Of a DNA stretch of 55,195 nt, positions 5,850-13,128 are shown piece after piece. The stretch covers positions 1 through 55,195 of the IMG/VR virus record IMGVR_UViG_3300017735_000009, one strand, 5' to 3'. The position numbers and the translations under genes are program-made. The notes under the pieces are model-generated. The model saw nothing but the letters and a program-made list of their open reading frames with translations. It searched no databases and was not told the DNA's origin. The DNA comes from a virus. Position 1 is the first letter of the stretch. The number at the start of each line of letters is the position of its first letter.

Positions 5850-8546
5850 TTAGAACTTAAAGAAGTTCTGAACTATTTTATTATCATTGGCACGTTTTAG
5901 ATCCCAACCCATTGCTCCAAGTACATTTTGTATTTTCTTGTTGAGCACACTTTCTTCCATTGCCTCTTCATCGAATGGCAAGTCTTTAAACCATTGAGGC
6001 AATCTTAATTCATCTGTTGGGTATGCAACACTGGTGTAACCCATTGGATTATCTTTTAGTTTACACACAATAACTTTCTGCCCATCCATAATTTCCATAC
6101 TGTAAGCATCGCTGTTACCAACTTTAAGTGTATTCCAGTTGATACTTGCCCTAACATGACCTGGCACCATAACAGTTTCTTTCTTCTTAACACCATCCAA
6201 TCTACGTAGAGTTGGATTCTTCATCAGCGAGTTATGTGCTTCACGTTTTTGTTTAGCCATCTTCTCACCATATGTGGTTAAGTTGTTTACACGTTTAGGC
6301 ATACCTTTCATCCAAGGTTCCATTGCCCTAAAGTCATCTTTAAACAGTTGTATCTTTTTAATTACATCTGCTTCTGGCATACCATCAAGTGCATTGTCTA
6401 ATACTTCTTCAAGGAAGTCCTGTACAAACTCAGGCGTATCACTTCGCTTGATATCCATGCCCATGATCTTTAGTTTACCACCTTCGGGTTGATAGCCTTC
6501 GATGTCTAAACACTTAATAGCATATCGCTTCTTAGTAATAAACAAACCTGAACGACCAACTACTTCTCTGCCAGCCTTCATAACTGAGCCAACTTGCTTA
6601 GGCACATTGAACTCATTTAATAGCATGTCTGGGAACGTGTCACTAACAGTGTCTGATACATGATCATACAATGCAATAGCACTTTCCATGTCTAACTCTT
6701 TATCTTTGGGTAATGCTGGCGTGGCACTAAAATACACAGAGTCAGTGTCACCGTATATCATACAGTCTCCTGTGTGATCATACTTGCCTGTTAACAGCTC
6801 ATTAGTTTTTGCACCCATGTGCTTAGTAATAGCTCTGCCTGTTAGTGTAGTACTCTGTCCTATGCGTTTGTCAAAGAATCTACAATGTGGATTAAGTATC
6901 GCACCATACAAACTGTTCAAGTTAATCTTCTTAACCAACTGTCGCTTATCCCAAAACATTATTTCAGCATCTGTTGTGGCTTCTTTTTTCTTTGCTTGTA
7001 GTTCTTTACGTTCAGCATACCAACGTTCAAGTAGTCCTGGCACTGTGCCCTGCACATCTGTTTTAAAGATAGTACCGTTAGCACTGATGTTCCAAGGTTG
7101 ATCGCTGTTGAATATTAAGTTGTACACATCGCCACCAGTGACATCATGTTCGCCACCATCTTCCATATCTAAAATCATCTTGTGCTTGGTGTCTCTGCCT
7201 ATAACCATTTCGTACTCATTAGTACCAAACTTGCCTAACCAAGCATCAGCAAAACTCTTCTTCTCTAATACAACTTTGTCGTTGATCTCTTGATCAGTAT
7301 AGTCGGGCCTAAGTTGTCCTACAATAGTTTCAGGTGCCATGTTGAGACATCTAATCACACTTGGATATAGACTGTTCAAGTCCATTGAGCCAATCCATTC
7401 GTGAAATCCTACTTTAGGGAATGCCACATAGGCACCAGCCGCCTGTGTATTGTCCTCACGTTTTCTAACTCTGTCAGGCACAACCATGTTACGTCTATGA
7501 CACTCATTGATAATTGCTTGTTCTGTTGTTGCCACAGCACCCATTGTGGTTGGCAATAGCACTGTGTTATCATGTGCAATAGTGTTAGCCAAGTCGATGA
7601 ACTGTAACTTCTGATCTAATTTGTGTAGCAACAATGTATCTTGAATGTTGTATTCTAAGAACAGTTCAAAATCGTGATTGTAAAGTCTATCAAGCGAACC
7701 TTCGTATGCTACTTTCTTTTCACCTACTTCCATCTCACCAATGTAGTCCAGCCTGTAACTGTGTCGCTCTTCATAGTTGTATTTGCGATACAGTTGCATA
7801 TAGTCTAAGTGTACACGACCTATAAGGTCAAATGTCTCACGTTCATTGCCGAATGCTTCATATGTTCTTTGCTTAGGCATCTGATCCCACAAACACAATC
7901 TACGTAATTCATTCTTGCCTAATACTTTAACAATCCTATTCACAGTGTAAGGAATATCATAACCCTCACTGTTCCAACCTGATAAAATATCAGCATCATC
8001 AATGAGATCGAGGAATGTGTTCAGTAGTTCTTTTTCTGTCTTAAACAGCATAACCTCAGGCATCTTACTTGCTATGCTTTGTGCTTGTCCCCAACTAATT
8101 GTTCTGGGTGGTACTGCTAAACATACCATGGCATCCATCCACTGTAAATATACAGCAACAGATGTTATAGGCATAAATGCATCTTCGGGAGAACTGTAAC
8201 CACGTTGTGGATCAAAGTCAACCTCGATATCGAAGAATGCTGTTTGCAGTTTGGGAATGTCAGCATTGAGATAATGCTTTGCTAAACTTTTGTTTAAAGG
8301 TTTGATGTCGCTCTCATACTTTTGTTGAGTGCTGTGTATTGCTACGTTCTTGCGAAACTCTTTTACATTACGACATCGGATTTCTTGTACTGGGTCGCCG
8401 TGGATAGTTCTATGGCTACCACGTGGGTCTTGGATATAGAAGTTGTACTCTGGCTTATGTTCAACAAGCAATCTCTTGCCGTTTACTCTTTCGACTACCT
8501 GAATAGTATCCTTCTTTTTATCGTAGAAGGCATCTACGTAACTCAT
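5850..8546 (-). CDS. 43: Family B DNA polymerase (T4 gp43-like)
   Basis: Replicative polymerase with 3'-5' proofreading, 898 aa, the same size as T4 gp43. Exonuclease motifs: FFDIEVD (about 104-110), SGWNSEGYDIPY (about 189-200) and YNIQDT (about 299-304). Polymerase motifs follow in order: DLNSLYPS (about 389-396), KKINLNSLYG (mid-500s) and YGDTDSVYF (about 600). All catalytic acidic residues expected for both sites are present. The extreme C-terminus (IVQNFFKF) looks like a clamp-binding peptide. There is no split or intein. The ATG has TTGGAG upstream. It is followed by a small membrane gene. Confidence 0.95.
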   Translation of the reverse strand: MSYVDAFYDKKKDTIQVVERVNGKRLLVEHKPEYNFYIQDPRGSHRTIHGDPVQEIRCRNVKEFRKNVAIHSTQQKYESDIKPLNKSLAKHYLNADIPKLQTAFFDIEVDFDPQRGYSSPEDAFMPITSVAVYLQWMDAMVCLAVPPRTISWGQAQSIASKMPEVMLFKTEKELLNTFLDLIDDADILSGWNSEGYDIPYTVNRIVKVLGKNELRRLCLWDQMPKQRTYEAFGNERETFDLIGRVHLDYMQLYRKYNYEERHSYRLDYIGEMEVGEKKVAYEGSLDRLYNHDFELFLEYNIQDTLLLHKLDQKLQFIDLANTIAHDNTVLLPTTMGAVATTEQAIINECHRRNMVVPDRVRKREDNTQAAGAYVAFPKVGFHEWIGSMDLNSLYPSVIRCLNMAPETIVGQLRPDYTDQEINDKVVLEKKSFADAWLGKFGTNEYEMVIGRDTKHKMILDMEDGGEHDVTGGDVYNLIFNSDQPWNISANGTIFKTDVQGTVPGLLERWYAERKELQAKKKEATTDAEIMFWDKRQLVKKINLNSLYGAILNPHCRFFDKRIGQSTTLTGRAITKHMGAKTNELLTGKYDHTGDCMIYGDTDSVYFSATPALPKDKELDMESAIALYDHVSDTVSDTFPDMLLNEFNVPKQVGSVMKAGREVVGRSGLFITKKRYAIKCLDIEGYQPEGGKLKIMGMDIKRSDTPEFVQDFLEEVLDNALDGMPEADVIKKIQLFKDDFRAMEPWMKGMPKRVNNLTTYGEKMAKQKREAHNSLMKNPTLRRLDGVKKKETVMVPGHVRASINWNTLKVGNSDAYSMEIMDGQKVIVCKLKDNPMGYTSVAYPTDELRLPQWFKDLPFDEEAMEESVLNKKIQNVLGAMGWDLKRANDNKIVQNFFKF

Positions 8547-8590
8547 CTATATTCTCCAAGCATCACTTACGGCTGACGCAATACCAAATT

Positions 8591-8613
8591 AAAAATAATA
8601 GTTATACTATTAT
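8591..8613 (-). terminator. Possible intrinsic terminator after the DsbA-like gene
   Basis: An 8-bp perfect but AT-only hairpin (8595-8602 with 8606-8613) is followed on the minus strand by five T. It overlaps the stop codon of the DsbA-like gene. The stem is weak, so termination may be partial. Confidence 0.4.
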
Positions 8614-8873
8614 AGTGTTCTACCAACTGTTTCGAGGATAGTTTCAAGTTCATCAAACTTGTCATACTCATCTTGGAAACTGGCTTTGTGTGCAATCTTA
8701 ATTGCTTTGTTTATGATTCCAGGCTTAAGGTCCATCTCTTCAGCAATTGCTTTTACTGTGTCTCTAAGACCTTCACGCAATGTCTCCATCTCGTAGGTAA
8801 CTTGCATACCCTCATCAATTAACTTTTTAAGACGTGCCTGTTCTTCTGCGTTGAATGTTCTATTAAATGCCAT
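8610..8873 (-). CDS. dsbA: DsbA-like dsDNA-binding protein
   Basis: An 87-aa, mostly helical charged protein. Its length (T4 DsbA is 89 aa) and pattern resemble T4 DsbA, a double-stranded DNA-binding protein that helps late transcription: a helix with a regularly spaced basic face (EEQARLKKLIDEG), a central LRDTVKAIAEEM segment, INKAIKIAHKASF, and an acidic C-terminal helix. It has two promoters upstream, a sigma70-type one (8915-8942) and a CATAAATA late-type box (8895-8902), so it could be expressed both early and late. The assignment rests on size and pattern. Confidence 0.6.
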   Translation of the reverse strand: MAFNRTFNAEEQARLKKLIDEGMQVTYEMETLREGLRDTVKAIAEEMDLKPGIINKAIKIAHKASFQDEYDKFDELETILETVGRTL

Positions 8874-8894
8874 GTGTTTTCCTCTGTGTATTGA

Positions 8895-8902
8895 TATTTA
8901 TG
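8895..8902 (-). promoter_or_regulatory. T4-like late promoter box (CATAAATA)
   Basis: CATAAATA on the minus strand, with a predicted +1 about 16 nt before the DsbA-like ATG. It lies between the sigma70-type promoter and the gene, an early-plus-late tandem. Confidence 0.55.
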
Positions 8903-8914
8903 TTAACTGGGTAT

Positions 8915-8942
8915 ATTATAACAAAGAATACGGTTAAGTCAA
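8915..8942 (-). promoter_or_regulatory. Sigma70-type promoter of the DsbA-like gene
   Basis: Minus-strand TTGACT (8937-8942), 16-bp spacer, TATAAT (8915-8920). The -35 differs from consensus by one base. Confidence 0.75.
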
Positions 8943-8945
8943 CCG

Positions 8946-9812
8946 CTATTTTACAGCATCACTCCAGCCACCAAAAGGATCAGGACTCCAAGTAGCCCAA
9001 GTGGCTTCACTGTAATGCCAAAGGTCTAATGCTGGCAAATGAATATGCTCGTCGAATGGTTGTACTGTAACAAGTTGTCCTATTAGTTCTGCCATTACAG
9101 CATTGTTTTGAATTGTTAAGTGACACGGTCTTGTGTCAAGTAAAGGATTAAAGCCTGGTCCATTATTAATAACAGTTTCTTTCCACTGTATCGGATCACC
9201 GTTGCCGTAGTCCTCTGGCTCATAGCCTGACTCTCTGGCACTGATCTCATCCAAGCCTGTGATTACAGGAAACTTTGTAGGATACTTGTTGCCAAACATT
9301 ATGTCATCCGGAAAACAGTCTACGTTAATTAAGTATATGCCTAAACGTTCACAGGTGTCCTGTACGTCTCTCCATATGTGGTTAGCCACATACATCATAT
9401 AATCTTCATCAAAGAAATACTTCTGCCACAACTCTACAGCCTTGTTGAACTCGGGTGTTTCGTTTGGTTGCGGATCATACATCCATGCACTGCCTGTTTT
9501 GTTTGCTGGTAACACAGGCATTCTGGAATATGCTGTCCAGCCAAATATGACTAATTTATCTTTGAATAGGTATGAGGGGTCTTTAGCACTTGAAATATTA
9601 GCAGTGTTTATAACTTTGTTAATCCACGTTTGAAATTGTGTATAAGAATAGTACACACTTGAACCACAACGTGCATAGTTGTGTACATGATCTACGCCAA
9701 AGTTGTGTATTGCTGAAGGCCAAGCAACACTACTGCCCTCTGCTTTCCAGTCGCTGTCATCGAGATAACTACAACCGAATAGAGTAACTTCTCTTTCCTG
9801 TGTGTCTGACAT
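8946..9812 (-). CDS. SGNH-hydrolase-like protein (288 aa)
   Basis: The N-terminus carries LFGCSYLDD, which resembles the block I GDS motif of SGNH/GDSL esterases (GCS here), followed by NYARCGSSVYYSYTQ, which resembles the block II N-x-G/A-x2-G region. Other marine phages carry similar proteins of unknown substrate. There is no signal peptide, so it should act in the cytoplasm or virion. The gene starts after an AGAGGATAA ribosome-binding site. A glycan- or lipid-ester hydrolase role is plausible, but the catalytic His-Asp block near the C-terminus is not clear to me. Confidence 0.5.
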   Translation of the reverse strand: MSDTQEREVTLFGCSYLDDSDWKAEGSSVAWPSAIHNFGVDHVHNYARCGSSVYYSYTQFQTWINKVINTANISSAKDPSYLFKDKLVIFGWTAYSRMPVLPANKTGSAWMYDPQPNETPEFNKAVELWQKYFFDEDYMMYVANHIWRDVQDTCERLGIYLINVDCFPDDIMFGNKYPTKFPVITGLDEISARESGYEPEDYGNGDPIQWKETVINNGPGFNPLLDTRPCHLTIQNNAVMAELIGQLVTVQPFDEHIHLPALDLWHYSEATWATWSPDPFGGWSDAVK

Positions 9813-9819
9813 TTATCCT

Positions 9820-10200
9820 CTATGTGTAATCTATTTCAACCCAATCAGTTGCGTCACCTTTCTTCATAATGACTTCTTTAGTTTCGTGTGTCGTTTTACC
9901 ATTGCTTAATTTAGCATGTTTAGTTAATAACTTAATTGGATTTGGACCTGTGTATGCCCATCGCTCTGAAACTAATCCACCACCTGCAGGTTCTTGTTCT
10001 TTGTGTGCAAAGCCGAGCTTTTCTAAATCACCCCATGCATAACCGTGTATTGAATATCCTGCATTTCGTATTGAAGGAATCTTTCCGCCTTCAATTTGTG
10101 CTTTTAAGTCGTCATCACTCTTGTTAAGTTCTGCTAAACTTTTAAAGTCTCTTGACAATCTTGGCTCTCCTGCCTTCTTAAATAGTTCTGATAGTTTCAT
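9820..10200 (-). CDS. Hypothetical protein (126 aa)
   Basis: A soluble protein of 126 aa, with an N-terminal basic helix (MKLSELFKKAGEPRLSRDF) and a glycine-rich centre. The GGAGATATA upstream of the ATG is a good ribosome-binding site. It overlaps the upstream acidic gene by one base. The N-terminal helix-plus-linker layout is seen in many small virion-associated phage proteins, but I do not recognise the family. Confidence 0.65.
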   Translation of the reverse strand: MKLSELFKKAGEPRLSRDFKSLAELNKSDDDLKAQIEGGKIPSIRNAGYSIHGYAWGDLEKLGFAHKEQEPAGGGLVSERWAYTGPNPIKLLTKHAKLSNGKTTHETKEVIMKKGDATDWVEIDYT

Positions 10201-10502
10201 TATATCTCCAGGCTTGTTTCAAATTCAAAATCAATGTCTCTGAGTTCTACATTGAGTTCATCTGAGATGGCCTCTCCTTCTTCTAAATTCAATTGTTCTT
10301 CTAATACTATTTCGTAAATGCTTTCATTGTCTTCTGCACTGTATACAGTAACATCAGCACTGATAGATTCACCATCATCGCTGTATGCTTTTACAATTTT
10401 TGTAGGGGAAATACTCTGTACTATGTCAAAGTATTCCATTACTTGATCTCTATCAAGTTCAACTTGTGTAATTAATCTACAAAAATGCTTTACGAATTTC
10501 AT
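10200..10502 (-). CDS. Acidic hypothetical protein (100 aa)
   Basis: A 100-residue protein with a basic first 15 residues and a very acidic remainder (about a third Asp/Glu), ending in the acidic segment LRDIDFEFETSLEI. The alternating pattern suggests a beta-rich fold. It lies in a three-gene operon behind the late promoter at 10863. No motif recognised. It might be a DNA mimic or a structural protein. Nothing decides between these. Confidence 0.6.
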   Translation of the reverse strand: MKFVKHFCRLITQVELDRDQVMEYFDIVQSISPTKIVKAYSDDGESISADVTVYSAEDNESIYEIVLEEQLNLEEGEAISDELNVELRDIDFEFETSLEI

Positions 10503-10507
10503 TAGTA

Positions 10508-10837
10508 TTACTTACCTTTAGCAAATGCTTGAGCACCAAAGAAGGCGGCAACAATACCTGCTACTGCTACAAAGTATGTAGGAGCCATACTGCCTAACGT
10601 TTTTTGTGCTTCATCAAGTCCTGCCATGCTGGCAATAACTACTGCGAATGGGTATAATAGCATACCAAACAATGAGAACCATGCCATCTTACGTTGTGCA
10701 TCTCTCATCGCATCTGCGTCTTCTAACTCTTTGCGTTTAAATTCGAGGAACATAGCCTCTTCTTGTTTAGACACTTTACCATCTCCATTAGTATCAGCAG
10801 GATGGTGTGTCGTTGTTTTAATTACTTCTTCTGTCAT
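10508..10837 (-). CDS. EF-hand-containing membrane protein (109 aa)
   Basis: Residues 15-26 are DTNGDGKVSKQE, a textbook EF-hand calcium-binding loop (acidic or polar ligands at positions 1, 3, 5 and 12 with glycine at 6). A charged helix and two hydrophobic segments follow (about 50-70 and 85-105). The protein is therefore probably anchored in the membrane with a calcium-binding N-terminus. It is first in an operon with a GATAAATA late promoter and a 20-nt leader, so it is a late gene. A role at the envelope is inferred. Confidence 0.65.
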   Translation of the reverse strand: MTEEVIKTTTHHPADTNGDGKVSKQEEAMFLEFKRKELEDADAMRDAQRKMAWFSLFGMLLYPFAVVIASMAGLDEAQKTLGSMAPTYFVAVAGIVAAFFGAQAFAKGK

Positions 10838-10862
10838 GTGATAACTCCTACCGTTGTAGTAG

Positions 10863-10870
10863 TATTTATC
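10863..10870 (-). promoter_or_regulatory. T4-like late promoter box (GATAAATA)
   Basis: GATAAATA on the minus strand, with a predicted +1 about 20 nt before the EF-hand protein ATG. The flanks (AGTGATAAATA) match those at 25706 and 19590. Confidence 0.7.
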
Positions 10871-10883
10871 ACTTTACTTGAAA

Positions 10884-10959
10884 TGGCTCCCTGACGTGGG
10901 CTCGAACCACGGACCTAATGATTAACAGTCATTTGCTCTACCAACTGAGCTATCAGGGA
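10884..10959 (-). tRNA. tRNA-Asn (GTT)
   Basis: A 76-nt cloverleaf with acceptor TCCCTGA/TCAGGGA, D-arm TAGCTCAGTTGG, anticodon loop CTGTTAA (anticodon GTT), T-loop TTCGAGC and an encoded CCA. All four stems pair. The first of a five-tRNA group interleaved with small genes. Confidence 0.93.
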
Positions 10960-10965
10960 AAAACT

Positions 10966-11039
10966 TGGCAACCCAGCAAGGAATCGAACCTCAATCTACG
11001 GTTTTGGAGACCGCCGTAATACCATTATACCACTGAGCT
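10966..11039 (-). tRNA. tRNA-Trp (CCA)
   Basis: A 74-nt tRNA with anticodon loop CTCCAAA (anticodon CCA) and encoded CCA. The acceptor is AGCTCAG pairing with CTGGGTT (two wobbles), and the D-arm is short, GTA/TAC around TAATGGTAT, as in other phage and organellar Trp tRNAs. An upstream sequence that looks like a normal AGCTCAG D-arm is in fact the acceptor strand. Confidence 0.85.
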
Positions 11040-11047
11040 ATTTTGAA

Positions 11048-11359
11048 TTATTGTTTAGGCATGCCTTCTTGAATGAACACACCGATTGTTCCAATCTGTC
11101 CGTCAGTAAGGCCTTTTGCAGTTGGCCACATCAACATACTTTGCGGTCCAATAGTTTCACCTTTTTTGTATGCCATCAGTTTAGCGATAATATCGTCTGC
11201 TGATTGGTTGTTCAGTTGAGGTCCTAAGTTGCCTTGCCCTTGGGCTCCATGACATGCTTGGCATCCTGTCCATGCTTGTCGAATGTCAGCAAAGCGATCT
11301 TCTGCTGTTGCTGTTGCTGTTAGTCCTAAGAGAACTGCTGTTGCTATTAACTTTTTCAT
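11048..11359 (-). CDS. c-type cytochrome, periplasmic, class I
   Basis: Small electron carrier with covalent haem. The first ~20 residues (MKKLIATAVLLGLTATATA in the version started here) form a Sec signal peptide ending at an Ala-x-Ala site. The haem motif CQACH follows about 12 residues later, and a candidate axial Met lies in SMLMWP. The mature part is about 80 aa, typical of cytochrome c553/c5-type class I proteins. I chose the second ATG (11359) over 11365, because AGGA is then 6-7 nt upstream and MKK is a normal signal start. It would need the host Ccm system to attach haem. It lies among tRNA genes and has no obvious own promoter. Phage-encoded c-type cytochromes are uncommon. Confidence 0.85.
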   Translation of the reverse strand: MKKLIATAVLLGLTATATAEDRFADIRQAWTGCQACHGAQGQGNLGPQLNNQSADDIIAKLMAYKKGETIGPQSMLMWPTAKGLTDGQIGTIGVFIQEGMPKQ

Positions 11360-11378
11360 ATCCATATCCTAATTAAAT

Positions 11379-11465
11379 TGGTACCCGGAGACGGACTTGA
11401 ACCGTCATGCCATTGCTGGCGAGGGATTTTAAGTCCCTTGTGTCTACCAATTCCACCACCCGGGC
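11379..11465 (-). tRNA. tRNA-Leu (TAA)
   Basis: An 87-nt class II tRNA with acceptor GCCCGGG/TCCGGGT, D-arm TGGTGGAATTGGTAGACAC, anticodon loop CTTAAAA (anticodon TAA), a variable arm (CGCCAGCAATGGCAT), T-loop TTCAAGT and encoded CCA. Confidence 0.93.
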
Positions 11466-11483
11466 ATCACATACTATTTACTC

Positions 11484-11672
11484 TTACGCACTCCAAGAGT
11501 TAGTTATTTCGGCCTCACGTCTAAGTTCGTAGGCTTTTTCCTTTTCAACTGTTTGTCGCAGGATACTAATAACTCCTTCCTGTACAAGTAGTCGAAGAGT
11601 TTCTTTGTCTAAGTCAAGTTCTACAGTTGCAGAACCATCCTCATTTTCATTTATGTTTGTTACTGTTAACAT
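11484..11672 (-). CDS. Small hypothetical protein (62 aa)
   Basis: The product starts MLTVTNINENEDGSATVELD, then has DKETLRLLVQEGVISILRQ and a basic-acidic C-terminal helix. The central helix resembles a short regulatory or oligomerisation helix. AAGGAAAG precedes the ATG. Small phage proteins of this type, with an amphipathic helix after a beta hairpin, are common and uncharacterised. It sits between the Leu and CAT tRNA genes. Confidence 0.6.
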   Translation of the reverse strand: MLTVTNINENEDGSATVELDLDKETLRLLVQEGVISILRQTVEKEKAYELRREAEITNSWSA

Positions 11673-11688
11673 TTACTTTCCTTAAAAA

Positions 11689-11765
11689 TGGTGGGCCCAG
11701 AAGGACTTGAACCTTCGACCTGCCGATTATGAGTCGGATGCTCTGACCAACTGAGCTATGGGCCC
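11689..11765 (-). tRNA. tRNA with CAT anticodon (Ile2 or elongator Met)
   Basis: A 77-nt tRNA with perfect acceptor GGGCCCA/TGGGCCC, anticodon loop CTCATAA and encoded CCA. The anticodon stem-loop CCGACTCATAATCGG and the T-arm GGTTCAAGTCC look more like bacterial tRNA-Ile2 (whose C34 becomes lysidine) than elongator Met. T4 also carries an Ile2. The identity cannot be settled by the anticodon. Confidence 0.85.
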
Positions 11766-11772
11766 AAACACT

Positions 11773-11943
11773 TTACAATACGCCTCGCTTCACTAACTCA
11801 TTACGTATCTTTTGTTTCTTTTTTGGTGCAGTTGCTGAACTATTCAATGCTTCCTGCAGTACTTCTAAAGGAGTTGACTGCATGTAATAGTTTTGCATCT
11901 TGCCATTACGTTCCTTAGTTGACTCTTTAAATTTAGTTGGCAT
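11773..11943 (-). CDS. Small basic hypothetical protein (56 aa)
   Basis: I start it at 11943 (MPTKFKESTKERNGKMQNYY), where GGAGATACAAG precedes the ATG inside the end of speD, rather than at the longer frame start at 11982. It is a basic protein with a C-terminal KKKQKIRNELVKRGVL segment. This pattern (TKFK near the start, KQK-RNEL-KRG near the end) is one I associate with a small conserved protein of marine T4-like phages of unknown function. A nucleic-acid-binding role is a guess from charge. Confidence 0.65.
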   Translation of the reverse strand: MPTKFKESTKERNGKMQNYYMQSTPLEVLQEALNSSATAPKKKQKIRNELVKRGVL

Positions 11944-12334
11944 CTTGTATCTCCAACTCTTTGAGTCCATGTTCTCTGTCAAGGAACTTCCATTCTACCT
12001 TTGAAGGCTCGAACTGCTGTAGCTCATCAAAGATGTCTTGCTTGTTAAACGGTCCACATGTGTATACATCTAACTGTATCAATGCAGGGTTAGGTTCGTC
12101 CCATACATGAATTGCAATGTGGCTTGTCTCAATAATCACAACACCTGTTACACCACAGTTACCCGGTACGTCTACGTACGATGCATGTGGACCATCGCAT
12201 ATTGTCATACCAATCTTCTCTACTAAATGCCCTAACCAATCCTTAACCCATTCTGCTTCTTTGGGTGGACTGTTTACTTCTGCCCGAATTATCAAATGCT
12301 TATGTTCGGGTACTACTTTACCAACTTCTGCCAT
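11933..12334 (-). CDS. speD: AdoMet decarboxylase-like protein (SpeD family)
   Basis: SpeD makes decarboxylated AdoMet for spermidine synthesis and matures by self-cleavage to a pyruvoyl group. The 133-aa product matches the bacterial class 1B size. The core IIETSHIAIHVWDE (about 66-79) aligns with the usual SESH-SIHTWPE processing site, with the serine (Ser71) and the two histidines kept but Thr at the position before Ser. LDVYTCG (Cys93) is also present. Related phage SpeD-like proteins are reported to include neofunctionalised amino-acid decarboxylases, so the substrate is open. AGAGGTACACAA precedes the ATG. A MetK gene is found at the right end of the window. Confidence 0.8.
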   Translation of the reverse strand: MAEVGKVVPEHKHLIIRAEVNSPPKEAEWVKDWLGHLVEKIGMTICDGPHASYVDVPGNCGVTGVVIIETSHIAIHVWDEPNPALIQLDVYTCGPFNKQDIFDELQQFEPSKVEWKFLDREHGLKELEIQDAN

Positions 12335-12357
12335 TTGTGTACCTCTTTATTATTGTT

Positions 12358-12434
12358 TGGCCTCCCGAGCAGGAGTCGAACCTGCAACCTACGGCTTAGA
12401 AGGCCGTTGCTCTATCCAATTGAGCTATCGGGAG
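12358..12434 (-). tRNA. tRNA-Arg (TCT)
   Basis: A 77-nt tRNA with acceptor CTCCCGA/TCGGGAG, anticodon stem-loop CGGCCTTCTAAGCCG (anticodon TCT), T-loop TTCGACT and encoded CCA. It decodes AGA, a codon favoured by AT-rich phage genes. Confidence 0.93.
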
Positions 12435-12448
12435 ATAACTTGTTTAGA

Positions 12449-12652
12449 TTACATCTCTTGCTGTAATCGGTCCCTCATCTCATTGTCCGACAACACTTGA
12501 TCAATGTGATGTTTATCTGCATAGATCCATTGTACACCACGTGAAGGGTGAAGGATCTGGCATTGATCTTGACTGTTGATATCTAACACTTGGTGCCACT
12601 CATCGCCTAAACGAATCCAATCACCTTCAAATACTATTGTGGTATCAATCAT
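12449..12652 (-). CDS. Small hypothetical protein (67 aa)
   Basis: A 67-residue protein with a beta-rich first half (TIVFEGDWIRLGDEWHQVLDI), an aromatic YADKHHIDQVL centre and an acidic C-terminus. The pattern resembles a small SH3-like or KOW-like barrel. It overlaps the start region of the zinc-peptidase-like gene upstream by one base. Function unknown. Confidence 0.6.
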   Translation of the reverse strand: MIDTTIVFEGDWIRLGDEWHQVLDINSQDQCQILHPSRGVQWIYADKHHIDQVLSDNEMRDRLQQEM

Positions 12653-13071
12653 TACAGTTGTCCTTTTGTGAATAACTCAGCCATTTTGTGTTGCAATTTA
12701 CGTGCTTCTTTTTCCCAGGGTTGGTCCCAATACTCTATGTCTCCAACATAACGATTACTCTTCCAACGTGTCATGTTAGGATCAAGTTCTCCCCTGGCAA
12801 ATTGTTTTACATGCACCATTTCATGTGCAAGGTTACTTATCCAATTACAGTATAAACCAACGTCAATAACGAATGTACGCTCGTCTACTGCTTCACACAA
12901 TGCCTCGGCATCGCCCTCAACTAACCACTTGTGATGTAATTTTACTGTGATGTTAGTTTTGAGCCGGTTAATACCGAGATACTTTGCAAAATCTTTAACA
13001 GCCATGTAAGCCTGTATTTGTAAATCCTTAGAAATCTCACCGCCCCGTGGGCCTGTAATAGCGATATCCAA
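12652..13071 (-). CDS. Zinc metallopeptidase-like protein (HExxH)
   Basis: A 139-aa soluble protein with LAHEMVHVKQ (His83, Glu84, His87), the HExxH zinc-peptidase motif, in the middle of a helix. The C-terminal PWEKEARKLQHKM helix could supply the third ligand (Glu). The size and lone domain recall SprT-like and wss1-like phage metallopeptidases. I read the start as TTG at 13071, because GAGGAG lies 8 nt upstream and no ATG is near. It is the first gene behind the promoter at 13101. Substrate unknown. It could process phage proteins or DNA-protein crosslinks. Confidence 0.6.
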   Translation of the reverse strand: MDIAITGPRGGEISKDLQIQAYMAVKDFAKYLGINRLKTNITVKLHHKWLVEGDAEALCEAVDERTFVIDVGLYCNWISNLAHEMVHVKQFARGELDPNMTRWKSNRYVGDIEYWDQPWEKEARKLQHKMAELFTKGQL

Positions 13072-13100
13072 TGGTGTTGCTCCTCTGCAATTGAGTGTAT

Positions 13101-13128
13101 ATTATAACAAATTGTGTCTGTATGTCAA
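13101..13128 (-). promoter_or_regulatory. Sigma70-type promoter upstream of the zinc-peptidase-like gene
   Basis: Minus-strand TTGACA (13123-13128), 16-bp spacer, TATAAT (13101-13106). Its -35 overlaps the stop codon of the upstream gene. Confidence 0.85.

Noticed and set aside
8946-9812. Calling the SGNH-like protein an esterase
   Set aside because: Only blocks I and II are visible. The catalytic His-Asp block is not clear, so no enzyme function is stated.
10966-11047. A broken tRNA-Trp with unpaired acceptor
   Set aside because: If TAGCTCAG is read as a D-arm the acceptor does not pair. Taking AGCTCAG as the acceptor strand, with a short GTA/TAC D-stem, gives a complete tRNA.
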